The notes below the pieces were generated by a model. The model had not been told where the DNA came from. It searched no databases and worked only from the letters and a program-made list of their open reading frames with translations. A DNA stretch of 64,000 bases, from contig JAWKLG010000027.1 in assembly GCA_041392845.1 (NCBI GenBank), forward strand, positions 1 to 64,000, read 5' to 3'. Position numbers and translations under genes: made by a program. This document shows, piece after piece, positions 1 to 8,996 of this stretch. Each line of letters starts with the position of its first letter. Within the stretch, counting starts at the first letter, position 1. This stretch comes from JAGQWW01 sp041392845 (lineage in GTDB: Bacteria; Bacteroidota; Bacteroidia; Chitinophagales; Saprospiraceae).

Positions 1-540
1 AGTCTTGAAATTGCAAAAAATGAAATTGTATTTGCCGATGTCGAAACCAGATTCAGAAATGAACCTGCCCTTAAAGTCCACTTTGAATTCCCGCTGAAGA
101 GTACTGCCTATCCCTACAATGTTGATGCCTGGGTTGGCCCAATGGACCTGGTTAGCCTGAATTCCATCTTCGATATGGACAATTCATTTTCTATAAAAGA
201 AGGTCATCTCAAAACCGCCCGCATTCGGATCAATGGCAACAATCGAATTGCCAAAGGAGATATTGAAATGGATTACAAAGGCTTAAAAATCAACCTGAAA
301 AATGAAGACAACAAGGTCAAGGGTTTTCTTTCCGGTTTGGCTAACCTTTTATTTTTCAATAATAAAAAAGACGATGCCAGTGAAGGAGGCAAAAAAGGCA
401 CTATCTATTATCCAAGGAAAAGAAACCGCTCTATGTATCACCAATGGGTAGGTGCCATAAAATCCGGTCTCCGTTCCGCGGTCATGCCGGATATGTTGCT
501 GCCGGAGGAGTTGGACAAGAAGGAGGGAGGGGATTTTTGA
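1..540 (+). CDS. AsmA/DUF748-like envelope protein, C-terminal fragment
   Basis: The reading frame is open from base 1 and ends at TGA 538-540, so only the last 179 residues are present. The visible part has alternating beta-strand sequence around a Gly-Asn-Asn-Arg motif, then a basic tail (YYPRKRNRSMYHQW) and a short helix. This layout resembles the end of large AsmA/DUF748-type proteins of Bacteroidota, which span the periplasm and are linked to outer-membrane maintenance. The first Met in frame (142) is internal, not a start. The stop codon lies inside a GATTTTT heptamer array. The family assignment is from resemblance only and is moderate. Confidence 0.55.
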   Translation, partial: SLEIAKNEIVFADVETRFRNEPALKVHFEFPLKSTAYPYNVDAWVGPMDLVSLNSIFDMDNSFSIKEGHLKTARIRINGNNRIAKGDIEMDYKGLKINLKNEDNKVKGFLSGLANLLFFNNKKDDASEGGKKGTIYYPRKRNRSMYHQWVGAIKSGLRSAVMPDMLLPEELDKKEGGDF

Positions 541-597
541 TTTTAGATTTTAGGTTTTTGATTTTAGATTTTTTTGACTTTTGAATTTGGATTTTGG
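532..597. repeat. Heptamer array, GATTTTA/GATTTTT family
   Basis: About nine degenerate 7-bp units (gatttta, gattttt, ggttttt, aatttgg) follow one another in register. The array overlaps the stop codon of the gene ending at 540. Related arrays occur near 18257-18282, 18358-18392, 18604-18642, 24147-24166 and 55757-55782. Confidence 0.75.
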
Positions 598-611
598 GAG
601 AGGGGGAAAGA

Positions 612-851
612 CAATGTCATTAAGTTAAGGGTATGAAAGGTGAAATACGTTCAAATCATTGAGTTGCGGCCGTTGCGCTTAACCTTCGCGGCCGTTGCGT
701 GAACCAGAAATATTAGGAATTGAAATGCAAAAGAATTTGAATATCAGACAATTACATTTTTGAAAACAAATGACTCTGCTTGAGTCGGCGGGTCCTCTCC
801 GAGAGACCCGCCTTAGACCTTTGTCTTTGCTTTCTTAAGGTATTGATGTTG
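612..851. repeat. MITE-like composite repeat with inverted ends and REP-like hairpins (copy 1)
   Basis: The left end caatgtcattaagttaag (612-629) is matched by a degenerate inverted copy cttaaggtattgatgttg (834-851). Inside are a GC-rich module at about 661-702 (gttgcggccgttgcgctt and gcggccgttgcgtgaacc) and a near-perfect hairpin ggcgggtc/gacccgcc at 786-812. Related or partial copies lie at 4027-4122, 9060-9228, 19006-19140, 24232-24365 and 46486-46724. It has no coding capacity. It fills the 450-bp gap between the genes ending at 540 and starting at 991. Confidence 0.7.
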
Positions 852-990
852 GGAGAAAGGGAGATTTTATTACAAATAACAGAATGGTTGTTGTAGCATC
901 TTGCACCATCTTTGTTTTGGGTTTGTGCCTTTTGACAAAAAAACACCAAGGAAGACAGCACCCTAGGTTGGTTTTTCCTAATTTCAGCCA

Positions 991-1776
991 ATGGAGATAA
1001 GAAAGATTGAAAGGAATCATCAATTTACCTGGATTCAAAAGGAATGGTATAAAACCCTAACGAGGCCGGAAGACGGCATGTGGCATAGCTTCAGGGAACT
1101 TGCTCAACCCTGGGGGATTTGGGAAGAAGATCTTCTGATTGGCTATGGTATAGTGAATTCAGAATTTTGCCTGATTCAGTTTTTTATGCTTTCTGATTAT
1201 CTAATGGAGAAAGGGCTATTTTTAAAAAAATTGATAGAAGAAGCCCATGTAAGCTCCATTTTGGTAGGTACCAATAATCCTGTTTTCCTGTCGGCTGCTG
1301 CACCCCTGCTTAAGCATTCAAAAATTCATACCTATCTTTTTGATGAATACAAAATTGTGACTCCTTTCGAGAGACCCGGCACTTTTAAAAAGGCAAAACC
1401 TGTTGACCTGGAAAGATTGATAAAATTTTGTCAAGAAAGTACCGGTGGACCCGAATCCTGGTTGAGAACATACCTGGAAGGACTCATTCAAAGAGAAGAA
1501 ATATATTTTTTAGAACTGGAAGGAAAGATAGTTGGAACCAGCGAGGTTAGGAAAAATCCTTCCTCGCCTGACTTTGCTGATCTGGGAATGATAGTACATC
1601 CTGATTTTAGAAAAAAAGGATATGGAACTGATTTGCTTTTGCGCGGAAAAATCATTGCGAATGAGAAAGGAATGGAAGCAATATGTTCCTGCGAAGCATC
1701 TAATGACGCATCGTTCAAGACCATATCTAATTGTGGATTTGTGAGTTTTCATAGCTTACTTTTTTCTGAAATATAA
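991..1776 (+). CDS. GNAT-family N-acetyltransferase
   Basis: A 261-aa protein. The C-terminal 130 residues form a GNAT domain. It has an acetyl-CoA pyrophosphate loop of the R-x-x-G-x-G/A type (DFRKKGYGTDLLL, about residues 205-217), preceded by the strand DLGMIVHP and followed by EASNDASFKTISNCGF, typical of motif B. The N-terminal half has no recognisable signature and may be a degenerate second GNAT domain. The substrate cannot be told. The start ATG at 991 is the first in frame. The esterase gene begins 10 bp downstream on the same strand, so the two are probably cotranscribed. Confidence 0.8.
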   Translation: MEIRKIERNHQFTWIQKEWYKTLTRPEDGMWHSFRELAQPWGIWEEDLLIGYGIVNSEFCLIQFFMLSDYLMEKGLFLKKLIEEAHVSSILVGTNNPVFLSAAAPLLKHSKIHTYLFDEYKIVTPFERPGTFKKAKPVDLERLIKFCQESTGGPESWLRTYLEGLIQREEIYFLELEGKIVGTSEVRKNPSSPDFADLGMIVHPDFRKKGYGTDLLLRGKIIANEKGMEAICSCEASNDASFKTISNCGFVSFHSLLFSEI

Positions 1777-1786
1777 ACCCAAACAC

Positions 1787-2944
1787 ATGAAAAGTTTCAA
1801 ACTCCTATGGATGGTTTGTTGGCTTCCTTTTATGCTACAAGCACAGGAAAAAGGTAATTCAGAAATTAATTTCCAATCGGTAGTATTTGAAGGTGAACGG
1901 ACTTTAAAAATTTTCCTTCCGGAAAGGTACGATTGGGATACAAGCCAGAACTTCCTTCAAGTTTATGTTCTTGACGCTCAGGATGAACAGGTTTGGAATA
2001 TGGTAACCGGGAACATTGATTATTTGGTGAGCAGATATAGTGTCATTCCTATGATGGTCATTGGAATTGTCTCCAAAAATCGAGGCAAGGAATTTAATCC
2101 CAAAAATTCAGACTTGGCTGAGCATTTTAAAAAAGAGGTCTTTCCAAAAATTGAATCGATCTATCGTGTCTTTCCCCATAAAACGATAATTGGTCACTCT
2201 TGGGGAGGAGCTTTTGTGGGCAATACACTTTTCGGCGAAAACAGAGACATGTTCGATGCTTACCTTGGACTGAGCCCTTCCTTTAGCGCCATTGATGGCC
2301 GCATTTTTAACCAGGGTGAACAGTTGGTGAATGATAATTCAACTTTTAAAAAGTTCTTCTACTTTTCATCGGGCACCGTAGGTATGGAGAAGGAGTATAG
2401 AGCAAACGTTTTAAAAATGGATTCCATTTTAAATAATGGAAGCAGTAAAGATTTGATTTGGCAGCCAGCATTGTTTGAAAATATGGATCATTTTTCAGCT
2501 TTGAGTCCGGGAATTTGTGAAGGACTGGTAACAATGAGCCGATGTTATTTCGCAGACCAAAAAACGATGGAAGATTTTGTTGAATTTGGAGCGGGTAGCC
2601 TTGTAAATGAAATAGATGCATTTTACCAACAACAGGAATCTCTGCTAGGATTTATTTATAAAGAAGGCCCGGGGTACTACAGAAGAATGGGAGAGCAATT
2701 TAGAGAAGAAGAAAAACTTGAACTTGCAATTGAGATGTTTAAATATGCTTTGGAGATAGATGAAAACTATGTAAATGCATGGACGGGTTTAGCAGATTGC
2801 TATGATGCCCTTGGGAATACGAAATTGGCAAAAAGTGCTTTTACCAAATTGCTGGAACTTTTAGAAGTGCACAAGGAAAGAGTAAGTGAAGCTTATTATC
2901 GTGATGTATCAAAATGGGCCAGGGAAAAGTTGGCTTCTTATTGA
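1787..2944 (+). CDS. Secreted esterase (PF00756-like alpha/beta hydrolase) with C-terminal TPR
   Basis: A 385-aa protein with a signal peptide ending near LQAQ (residue 20), so it is exported. The nucleophile elbow GHSWGG places the catalytic Ser at residue 138, and the motif MDHF (His235) suits the catalytic His of the Fes/IroE-type esterase fold. Residues about 300-370 form TPR-like helices (ELAIEMFKYALEIDENYVNAW). Bacteroidota commonly join such esterases to TPRs. The substrate is not determinable; siderophore or acyl-sugar esters are possible. It follows the GNAT gene by 10 bp. Confidence 0.8.
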   Translation: MKSFKLLWMVCWLPFMLQAQEKGNSEINFQSVVFEGERTLKIFLPERYDWDTSQNFLQVYVLDAQDEQVWNMVTGNIDYLVSRYSVIPMMVIGIVSKNRGKEFNPKNSDLAEHFKKEVFPKIESIYRVFPHKTIIGHSWGGAFVGNTLFGENRDMFDAYLGLSPSFSAIDGRIFNQGEQLVNDNSTFKKFFYFSSGTVGMEKEYRANVLKMDSILNNGSSKDLIWQPALFENMDHFSALSPGICEGLVTMSRCYFADQKTMEDFVEFGAGSLVNEIDAFYQQQESLLGFIYKEGPGYYRRMGEQFREEEKLELAIEMFKYALEIDENYVNAWTGLADCYDALGNTKLAKSAFTKLLELLEVHKERVSEAYYRDVSKWAREKLASY

Positions 2945-3047
2945 ACCGTTATTTTATAATGGTTGTAAGTGGCTTTCGTAGAAAAAATGAAGCCTTTTAT
3001 AAAGGAGCCTTTATTTTACCATCCATTTTTAAATTATAAATATTCAA

Positions 3048-4022
3048 ATGCGCTATTTCCTTTTAACCCTATTTCTTCCAGTTTTCATTCAGTGTACAGC
3101 TCAAAATCCTTCGATTCTTTTAAAAAAAGAGCTGATTTCTGATGTTTCGAACACTCCCATTTATAAAAGATTGACCACAGTAAAAGATGGCAATACTGTC
3201 TGGAAAGACGAATACCAATATATGGACAGCATCCAAATGTATTCCATTACTTACCTGAGTGATGGATTGAAAGTCAATGGATTTTTAGTGGAGCCCAAGG
3301 TTGATGGTAAACACCCGGCCATTATTTTTAATCGTGGAGGCAATCGTGAATTTGGTGCCCTGACTATTGGTCACGCGGCAATTTTTATGGGACAATTGGC
3401 CAAAGAAGGCTATGTGGTTATTGCCAGCCAATATCGAGGCAATGCTGGAGGAGAAGGTATGGAAGAATTCGGTGGTGCCGATGTCAATGATATTCTCATC
3501 TTGCCGGATGTTTTGGCGGAGATTGAAACGGTCGATACTTCCAAAATCGGAATGTATGGATGGAGCAGGGGAGGAATGATGACCTACATCGCACTTTCTC
3601 AAACCGATAAAATAAAAGCGGCGGCGGTTGGAGGGGCAGTATCTGATTGTTTTAAATCGCTGGAAGACAGACCTCAATTTGAATCAGGAGTGTATGCCGA
3701 CTTGATTCCTGATTATTATAAAAATAAAGAAGTTGAATTAAGCAAAAGGTCGGCAGTAAAATGGGCAGATCGTTTTAAAAAAGATGTTCCTATCTTAATG
3801 TTGCATGGAAATGCAGATTGGAGAGTCAAACCTGAGCAAAGCCTTAGCCTGGCCATGGAGTTTGAAAAAGAAAGGGTGCCTTACCGCCTCATCATTTTTG
3901 AAGGAGGGGATCATGGACTATCAGAACATAAATCTGAAGTCAATGCACAGGTTTTAAGTTGGTTTGACCGATATTTGAAACATGGAGAAGCGGCTCCGGA
4001 TATGGAATACCACGGCAAATAA
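3048..4022 (+). CDS. Exported S9-like peptidase / alpha/beta hydrolase
   Basis: A 324-aa protein. The N-terminus MRYFLLTLFLPVFIQC is a signal peptide. Cys16 could carry lipid, but Gln at -1 is atypical for a lipobox. The catalytic triad is visible: Ser173 in GWSRGG, Asp257 in HGNADWRV and His289 in GGDHGL. This arrangement is characteristic of the prolyl-oligopeptidase (S9) C-terminal domain and of acylaminoacyl peptidases. The beta-propeller is absent, so it is a stand-alone hydrolase domain. It lies 103 bp after the esterase on the same strand. Confidence 0.8.
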   Translation: MRYFLLTLFLPVFIQCTAQNPSILLKKELISDVSNTPIYKRLTTVKDGNTVWKDEYQYMDSIQMYSITYLSDGLKVNGFLVEPKVDGKHPAIIFNRGGNREFGALTIGHAAIFMGQLAKEGYVVIASQYRGNAGGEGMEEFGGADVNDILILPDVLAEIETVDTSKIGMYGWSRGGMMTYIALSQTDKIKAAAVGGAVSDCFKSLEDRPQFESGVYADLIPDYYKNKEVELSKRSAVKWADRFKKDVPILMLHGNADWRVKPEQSLSLAMEFEKERVPYRLIIFEGGDHGLSEHKSEVNAQVLSWFDRYLKHGEAAPDMEYHGK

Positions 4023-4026
4023 ATTT

Positions 4027-4122
4027 GAATATTAAACGATTCACTCTGCTGGAGTTGGCGGGTCCTCTGCGAGAGACCCACCATAGACGTGTGCTTTTTC
4101 TTTCTTAATTAAATGACATTGG
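4027..4122. repeat. Partial copy of the MITE-like element
   Basis: It carries the hairpin half of the 612-851 element: cactctgctggagttggcgg, then ggtcctctgcgagagaccc, ending in the inverted-end sequence cttaattaaatgacattgg. The GC-rich GTTGCG module is missing. A further small hairpin (ggtccgtctggagagacc, 4121-4138) follows directly. Confidence 0.65.
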
Positions 4123-4184
4123 TCCGTCTGGAGAGACCAACCATAGAAATTTAAAAAAATGTCAACTTTAAATAAAATAAAAGG

Positions 4185-4562
4185 ATGTATCAACAAAAAA
4201 TGCTGGGTTTAAGGACGACTATTTATGTAGTTCCTGAATTAGGAAAAGCAAAGGATTGGTATTCCAAAGCGTTCAATCAAAGTCCATATTTTGATGAACC
4301 ATTTTATGTAGGATTCAACATTGGCGGCTTTGAACTAGGCTTGTTGCCAGAAGAAGGAAGCGCATCAAAAAAAGGGGATTCTGTTTTGTCCTACTGGGGC
4401 GTTGAGGATATTGAATCTACTTTTCAACACCTAATTAGTCTTGGTGCCACTGTACATGAAAAACCCACCAATGTAGGAGGACCACTAATGGTTGCAACCG
4501 TAAAAGATCCCTGGGGAAATATTATTGGAATTATTTACAATCCTGTTTTTAAAGTTGAATGA
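4185..4562 (+). CDS. VOC-family (glyoxalase/bleomycin-resistance fold) protein
   Basis: A 125-aa single-domain protein. It has the paired beta-alpha-beta-beta-beta modules of the vicinal oxygen chelate family: TTIYVVPELGKAKDWYSKAF at the start and VATVKDPWGNIIGIIYNP at the end. The terminal DPWGN-x-x-G-I signature is common in this family. Start 4185 is preceded by aaaagg; Met6 is the alternative. It may bind a metal and small ligand, but no substrate is predictable. It converges on the next gene, with only 8 bp between stops and no room for a separate terminator. Confidence 0.8.
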   Translation: MYQQKMLGLRTTIYVVPELGKAKDWYSKAFNQSPYFDEPFYVGFNIGGFELGLLPEEGSASKKGDSVLSYWGVEDIESTFQHLISLGATVHEKPTNVGGPLMVATVKDPWGNIIGIIYNPVFKVE

Positions 4563-4570
4563 TTATCTGA

Positions 4571-5077
4571 TTATTGCTTTTGATATATCTGCAAATCTCC
4601 GTCCAGGGGCTTATAATCGAAATACATAAATTCCTTGCAAAAATTATTGATTTGAAATCCGGTAATCAGAGAAGGTTCTGTGTCCAAATAAAAATGTCCG
4701 GTATTTTGATCTTCTTCCACCGACCAGGTGTAGTTGATGGTAGTGTCAACCCAGGAGTTGTGAAAGTTGACTACCAGATTTGAAGCTGTAAAAGTAAACT
4801 CTGAACAAGGCATAGAAGTAGAGGGAACCCAACCGGCACCATAGCCTACCAATTTCCATTCTCCAATTAGGTTTTGGGTAATTTCCGATTTAGAGGTAAG
4901 CAGATTATTGGAACATTCTGTTCGAATTTCTGATTCTTCTGTGCTAACGGCTCCTTGCATAGCGTCAGGATTTTCAACAAATGGACAATTCGTGGCCAGG
5001 AAAGGCTGGGGGGTGTCTGATTTTTTGCAAGCAAATAATAGCGCAAAACAAATAAGGGCAACAGTCAAATATTTCAT
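4571..5077 (-). CDS. Hypothetical lipoprotein
   Basis: A 168-aa protein with a clear lipoprotein signal: hydrophobic stretch, then LLFAC with the lipid-carrying Cys at residue 17, followed by KKSD. The mature part contains two Cys-rich points and a phrase resembling lipocalin-like/DUF5004-type proteins (GEWKLVGYGAGW, with a later YTWSVEEDQNTGHFYL strand pair). These proteins often form small beta-barrels under the outer membrane. No function can be named. Confidence 0.65.
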   Translation of the reverse strand: MKYLTVALICFALLFACKKSDTPQPFLATNCPFVENPDAMQGAVSTEESEIRTECSNNLLTSKSEITQNLIGEWKLVGYGAGWVPSTSMPCSEFTFTASNLVVNFHNSWVDTTINYTWSVEEDQNTGHFYLDTEPSLITGFQINNFCKEFMYFDYKPLDGDLQIYQKQ

Positions 5078-5149
5078 GGATTTGGTTTTTCTGGTAGACG
5101 CCCAATTCGATTAGCCGGGTTGGGTGATGGGATTAATATTTCTAAGATT

Positions 5150-6295
5150 TTAAAAATCCATCTTATTTCGCATCATTTCCTGTCCCAGGAAAATTGGGAT
5201 TGGAATTCGATTTTCTGCTCTGGATTGGGGATGAGAGCTGCTTATGTTTGAAAGAATGACAACAGCTTTTTGCTTTTCCTGATTAAATCCGATAAAAGCG
5301 GTATATCCTCCACTTGCGCCACCATGCCAAAAAAATGGCTGGTTTGCATCTTCTAAATTTAACCACCAACCTGTTGCCATTGCGTTACCCTTCCATAGTT
5401 TGCTTTCGGTCATTTTGATGGTGTCGCCCGGAAAGTTTTGCATGGATTCCATGAAATCAAGCCCAGATGTGTGAGGATGAAGTGCCGCCTCCGCGTATTT
5501 CAGCATGTCGTTGAGGGTAGATTTAATGGCTCCGGCGGGATTGATGAAATCCATTTCCCAGGGTTTGGCTTTTTTACCTTTTGCGGTTATACCTTTTACA
5601 AAGTTGGATTTATTAGTACGGTTGATTTCGAAATAGCTGGAATTCATTTTTAAGGGTTCAAAAAGTTCCTTTTGTACGATTTCCGCCCAACTTTTTTGAC
5701 TTGTTTTTTCTATGAATGTTCCCAATAATCCATATCCACAATTGTTGTAATCCCAGGTCTTCCCAGGTAAATAATCCAATTCAAAGTCTTTTAAGTATTT
5801 GTAATAATGTTTTGCTTTGAAATTTCGGTTGGGGTTTTTGGGCGAAAAAATCAAGGCTTTTAAATAGGGTAGGGTAAAGGAAGAAGGACCATTGGATAAC
5901 CCGGAGGTATGTTGAAGCAAGTGCCTTATTTTGATGGTAGAATCCTGGTAATATGCATTTTTTAACGTTACCGGAAGATACTGTTGAATGGGATCCTCTA
6001 TGTTGATTTTATTTTCTTCAGCAAGTTTGAAAATTAAAGCAGCTGTAAAGGTTTTGGTGATGGAGCCTATTTCAAACAGCGCATGGTCGTTTTGAATGAT
6101 TTCCCAAGCCGACTCAGATTTCCTTAATCCTGTCTTTTTGATTTGTCCATTTTCGATGATTCCGATACTAAGCACTACTCCTGCAGGAAGTTGTGAACCT
6201 TCTTTTTCTAAATAGTCTTTCAGGCTGTAAGATTGAGAAAAAAGCGAAGGGCAAAATCCTATTAAAAAAAGGAGAATAAGTTTTATTGGCTTCAT
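5150..6295 (-). CDS. Exported serine hydrolase, beta-lactamase (class C-like) family
   Basis: A 381-aa protein with a signal peptide (cleavage near residue 20). It has the PF00144 catalytic features: SITK with nucleophile Ser78 and Lys81, YNN at 183-185 as the second motif, and HGGASGGY near the end as the third box. Members include D-aminopeptidases, esterases and penicillin-binding-like enzymes; true beta-lactamase activity is not implied. Start ATG 6293-6295 opens directly into the signal peptide. It ends 72 bp beyond the start of the lipoprotein gene at 5077. Confidence 0.85.
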   Translation of the reverse strand: MKPIKLILLFLIGFCPSLFSQSYSLKDYLEKEGSQLPAGVVLSIGIIENGQIKKTGLRKSESAWEIIQNDHALFEIGSITKTFTAALIFKLAEENKINIEDPIQQYLPVTLKNAYYQDSTIKIRHLLQHTSGLSNGPSSFTLPYLKALIFSPKNPNRNFKAKHYYKYLKDFELDYLPGKTWDYNNCGYGLLGTFIEKTSQKSWAEIVQKELFEPLKMNSSYFEINRTNKSNFVKGITAKGKKAKPWEMDFINPAGAIKSTLNDMLKYAEAALHPHTSGLDFMESMQNFPGDTIKMTESKLWKGNAMATGWWLNLEDANQPFFWHGGASGGYTAFIGFNQEKQKAVVILSNISSSHPQSRAENRIPIPIFLGQEMMRNKMDF

Positions 6296-6546
6296 TGTTT
6301 GAAGTTTGAGTACCTGGTTTATTCTATTTTAAAGAGAAAAAAAAAGATGGATACCCTAATTGATGCTTGAAAAAATTTCTAAACCTTAAACTACTAATTA
6401 TCAGTAAGAGAACAAATTTGCTTTAAAACTATGTAGATGTTAAGTTGAAATTTGTTTTAAAATCTTGTTTTCTGGCATGGTATTTTTGGTTTGTTTGCCA
6501 CCTTCCAATTTCATTTCCCCCTTTCACAAGGTTCAAACTTTAGGTT

Positions 6547-7629
6547 ATGTTGAAGAAGCTTTTGGTGCTTTGTTTCGGCTTGGCATCGCATTGGGGATTT
6601 TCACAGGTCACTTACCTGGATTTCAGTGGATTAAGTAATAATACCATTATTACCAACCGTGCTTTAGGCAGTGGAGGGGTTACTTTCATAGCAAGTATCA
6701 GCACCAACGGTTCTCCAAATAATCCACAAGTTGCTGCTGATGGTAATATTTCATTTGCATTGGGGAATAATACGAAACAATGCCTCAATCTGTCCTTTTC
6801 AAGGGCGATTGACGTCATCATAGATGATAATACCGACGGAACTCATGGTGTATTGGAGCAGGTGGACTCCCTGACCTTCAATAATATGTCTTATTCTTTG
6901 ACGGATCCGGATTTGAAAATTAATCTTCAGGACATGGGATCAGGAATGGCGGAATTTTCAGTAGAAGAAAATATTTCATCATACAATACCTGGAACATTG
7001 AATATGATAATATTTCCTCTTTACAAGTTTGTGGTCTTAGAAGGACAAGCAGTGGTAGCGGAAACCTTAAAGCTCCGATCAGGATTGGCGCATTAAGTTT
7101 TTCTTTGCCGGTAGAACTAATCGATTTTAAAGCCAGGGCTCAGAAAGAAGGAGTTTTACTTCAGTGGACTACAGCTTCTGAAATAGACAATGACTTTTTT
7201 GGGGTGGAGCGTTCAAAAGATGGAAAAAATTGGGAAACCATTGCCAAATTGACGGGAAAAGGAAATTCAGTTCAATTGAACCACTATCAGTACCTGGATG
7301 AAAATCCGCTGAATGTTACCAGCTATTACCGATTGAAGCAAACTGATTTTGATGGTTCTGAAAATATTTCTTCTATACAAACCATTCAAGCTAAAACATC
7401 CGGTAACTTTTCAATTTTCCCCAATCCGGTGAATAATATTTTAACCTTGGAATTGGATAATTCTTCCAATGCAGGAGAAGTAATCATTACCGATTTGCTT
7501 GGAAACCTGGTTTACAAGGATTTTATTTCTGAAAAGGAAGGAAGAGTAGAACTCAATCTGGGTCAGCTGAAAGCAGGAGTTTATATGATTCGATTTGGTG
7601 ATAAGGTTGAAAAATTGATAAAAAGCTAA
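6547..7629 (+). CDS. T9SS type-A cargo protein (paralogue 1)
   Basis: A 360-aa secreted protein. After the signal peptide come about 170 residues of unknown beta-rich sequence starting TYLDFSGLSNNTIITNRALG. A linker module common in Bacteroidota T9SS proteins follows (PVELIDFKARAQKEGVLLQW, about 187-207, a fibronectin-like fold). The last 70 residues are the type-A sorting domain: FSIFPNPVNNILTLEL, then LKAGVYMIRFGDKVEKLIKS. The protein should cross the outer membrane through T9SS and be released or anchored. The N-terminal domain may bind ligand, but its role is unknown. A tatttttg sequence at 6481-6488 fits a Bacteroidota -7 box, without a well-spaced -33. Confidence 0.85.
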   Translation: MLKKLLVLCFGLASHWGFSQVTYLDFSGLSNNTIITNRALGSGGVTFIASISTNGSPNNPQVAADGNISFALGNNTKQCLNLSFSRAIDVIIDDNTDGTHGVLEQVDSLTFNNMSYSLTDPDLKINLQDMGSGMAEFSVEENISSYNTWNIEYDNISSLQVCGLRRTSSGSGNLKAPIRIGALSFSLPVELIDFKARAQKEGVLLQWTTASEIDNDFFGVERSKDGKNWETIAKLTGKGNSVQLNHYQYLDENPLNVTSYYRLKQTDFDGSENISSIQTIQAKTSGNFSIFPNPVNNILTLELDNSSNAGEVIITDLLGNLVYKDFISEKEGRVELNLGQLKAGVYMIRFGDKVEKLIKS

Positions 7630-7809
7630 ATTTTTGGTTTTCAAAGTGTTGGTTGTATATAAAATGGTTTTTATTTAAATAAAAAATATGTAAAAATAAG
7701 GTTGGAAAAAACTTGAAATAAGTTTGTTGGCTAAGGAAGTGGCATGATTTTTCCGGTATTTTAAATCCTTCCCCTCAGATCCCCTGCCTCTTTCAAAACA
7801 CCATGAAAA

Positions 7810-8892
7810 ATGAAGAACAAACTACTTGTTTCCGGCTTTTTAGTTTTTTCTCAAATAGGATTTGCACAAATCAATTTTCTAAATTTATCCGGGCTCACAC
7901 TTAATCAGCCTGTTGATAATAAAGTTATTGGTCCAAATGGATTTTCCTTTTCAGCAGAAGTAACGGGTTCCTCGCATATTGATCCATTGGTTGATGCTGA
8001 TGGAAATATTTCTCTTCAAACCAATAAAGGCCAGGAACAGTGTCTTTCCTTGTCCTTCTCTGATAAAGTAAATATTTACATTACCGACAATGTGCTGGAA
8101 TCGCATGGTAAATTGGAATCCAGCGATTCACTTACTTTCAATAATGTTACCTACCGACTTACCGATCCACTTGCTAAATTAAAAGTATCAAGGAAGGGTC
8201 AGGACCTGAGTCAGGTTCGAATTGATGATGACATCAGTGGGTATAAAGATTGGAACCTTACTTATCTGCGGGTACAAAACCTTGAAGTTTGTGGTTTGGA
8301 TAAGCAGCAAAATCAAAATACTCTTGCAGCCATACCTGTGAGAATAGGAGTAATGCCTTCTAACCCTTCCATAGAATGGTTGGATTTTATTGCAAGGGTG
8401 TCTGGAAATGAAGTGCTGTTGAATTGGTCAACCTTATATGAGGCCAATAGTGAACGGTTTGTCATTGAACGTACCAGGGATGGAAGAAGATGGGAACAGC
8501 TAGGTGAAATAGCAGCCGGAGGAAATACTGAAGCAATCAGTCAGTATTATTTTAAAGATGCATCTCCTTTGACTGGAAAGTCATTTTATCAAATAAAACA
8601 AATGGACTCGGCTGGAAATATATCCTACTCTGCCATGCAATCCGTAGAATTCAATGCCACCGAACAAGGTGAAGTTTATCCTAATCCTTTTGTAGATTTT
8701 GTGAGGATCAAAGTTTCAAATGAAACACAAATAGGTCCAGAAGTGCTGGTATATGATGCTTTGGGTAATCTGGTACATCATGAATCCGGATTAGAAGCCT
8801 CTACTTTTTTAAGATTGGATTTAAATCATTTGCAGGCAGGTATTTATACCATTTTATATGGTGATAAGGTACAGAAGGTTTTGAAGAATTAA
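7810..8892 (+). CDS. T9SS type-A cargo protein (paralogue 2)
   Basis: Same length (360 aa) and architecture as the gene at 6547: INFLNLSGLTLNQPVDNKVIG at the mature N-terminus, a shared block around DSLTFNNVTYRLTDP (DSLTFNNMSYSLTDP in the first copy), the WLDFIARVSGNEVLLNW linker and a terminal sorting domain (YPNPFVDFVRIKV ... LQAGIYTILYGDKVQKVLKN). It is a tandem duplicate, well diverged, separated by 180 bp. The start at 7810 leads into the signal peptide; the ATG at 7803 is out of frame. A strong hairpin terminator follows at 8942-8987. Confidence 0.85.
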   Translation: MKNKLLVSGFLVFSQIGFAQINFLNLSGLTLNQPVDNKVIGPNGFSFSAEVTGSSHIDPLVDADGNISLQTNKGQEQCLSLSFSDKVNIYITDNVLESHGKLESSDSLTFNNVTYRLTDPLAKLKVSRKGQDLSQVRIDDDISGYKDWNLTYLRVQNLEVCGLDKQQNQNTLAAIPVRIGVMPSNPSIEWLDFIARVSGNEVLLNWSTLYEANSERFVIERTRDGRRWEQLGEIAAGGNTEAISQYYFKDASPLTGKSFYQIKQMDSAGNISYSAMQSVEFNATEQGEVYPNPFVDFVRIKVSNETQIGPEVLVYDALGNLVHHESGLEASTFLRLDLNHLQAGIYTILYGDKVQKVLKN

Positions 8893-8941
8893 TGAGAATG
8901 AGGATTGGGTGAATTGGAGATAAGGGGAAAGTTTATTTTAA

Positions 8942-8987
8942 AAACAGCCAGTAGAGCAGCCAATCCTGAAAGCTCTACTGGCTGTTT
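8942..8987 (+). terminator. Intrinsic terminator after the T9SS paralogue pair
   Basis: A perfect 16-bp inverted repeat (aaacagccagtagagc / gctctactggctgttt) with a 14-nt loop, followed by an AT-rich run. It starts 50 bp after the stop at 8892. It is one of the strongest hairpins in the window. Confidence 0.85.
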
Positions 8988-8996
8988 AATTTGTTA

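Noticed and set aside
752..1038. Two minus-strand frames of 67-79 aa
   Set aside because: They cover the MITE-like element and the start of the GNAT gene, and show no protein signature.
6481..6488. Bacteroidota -7 box tatttttg as a promoter feature
   Set aside because: A TTTG -33 box at the usual distance is missing, so it is mentioned with the gene but not listed as a promoter.
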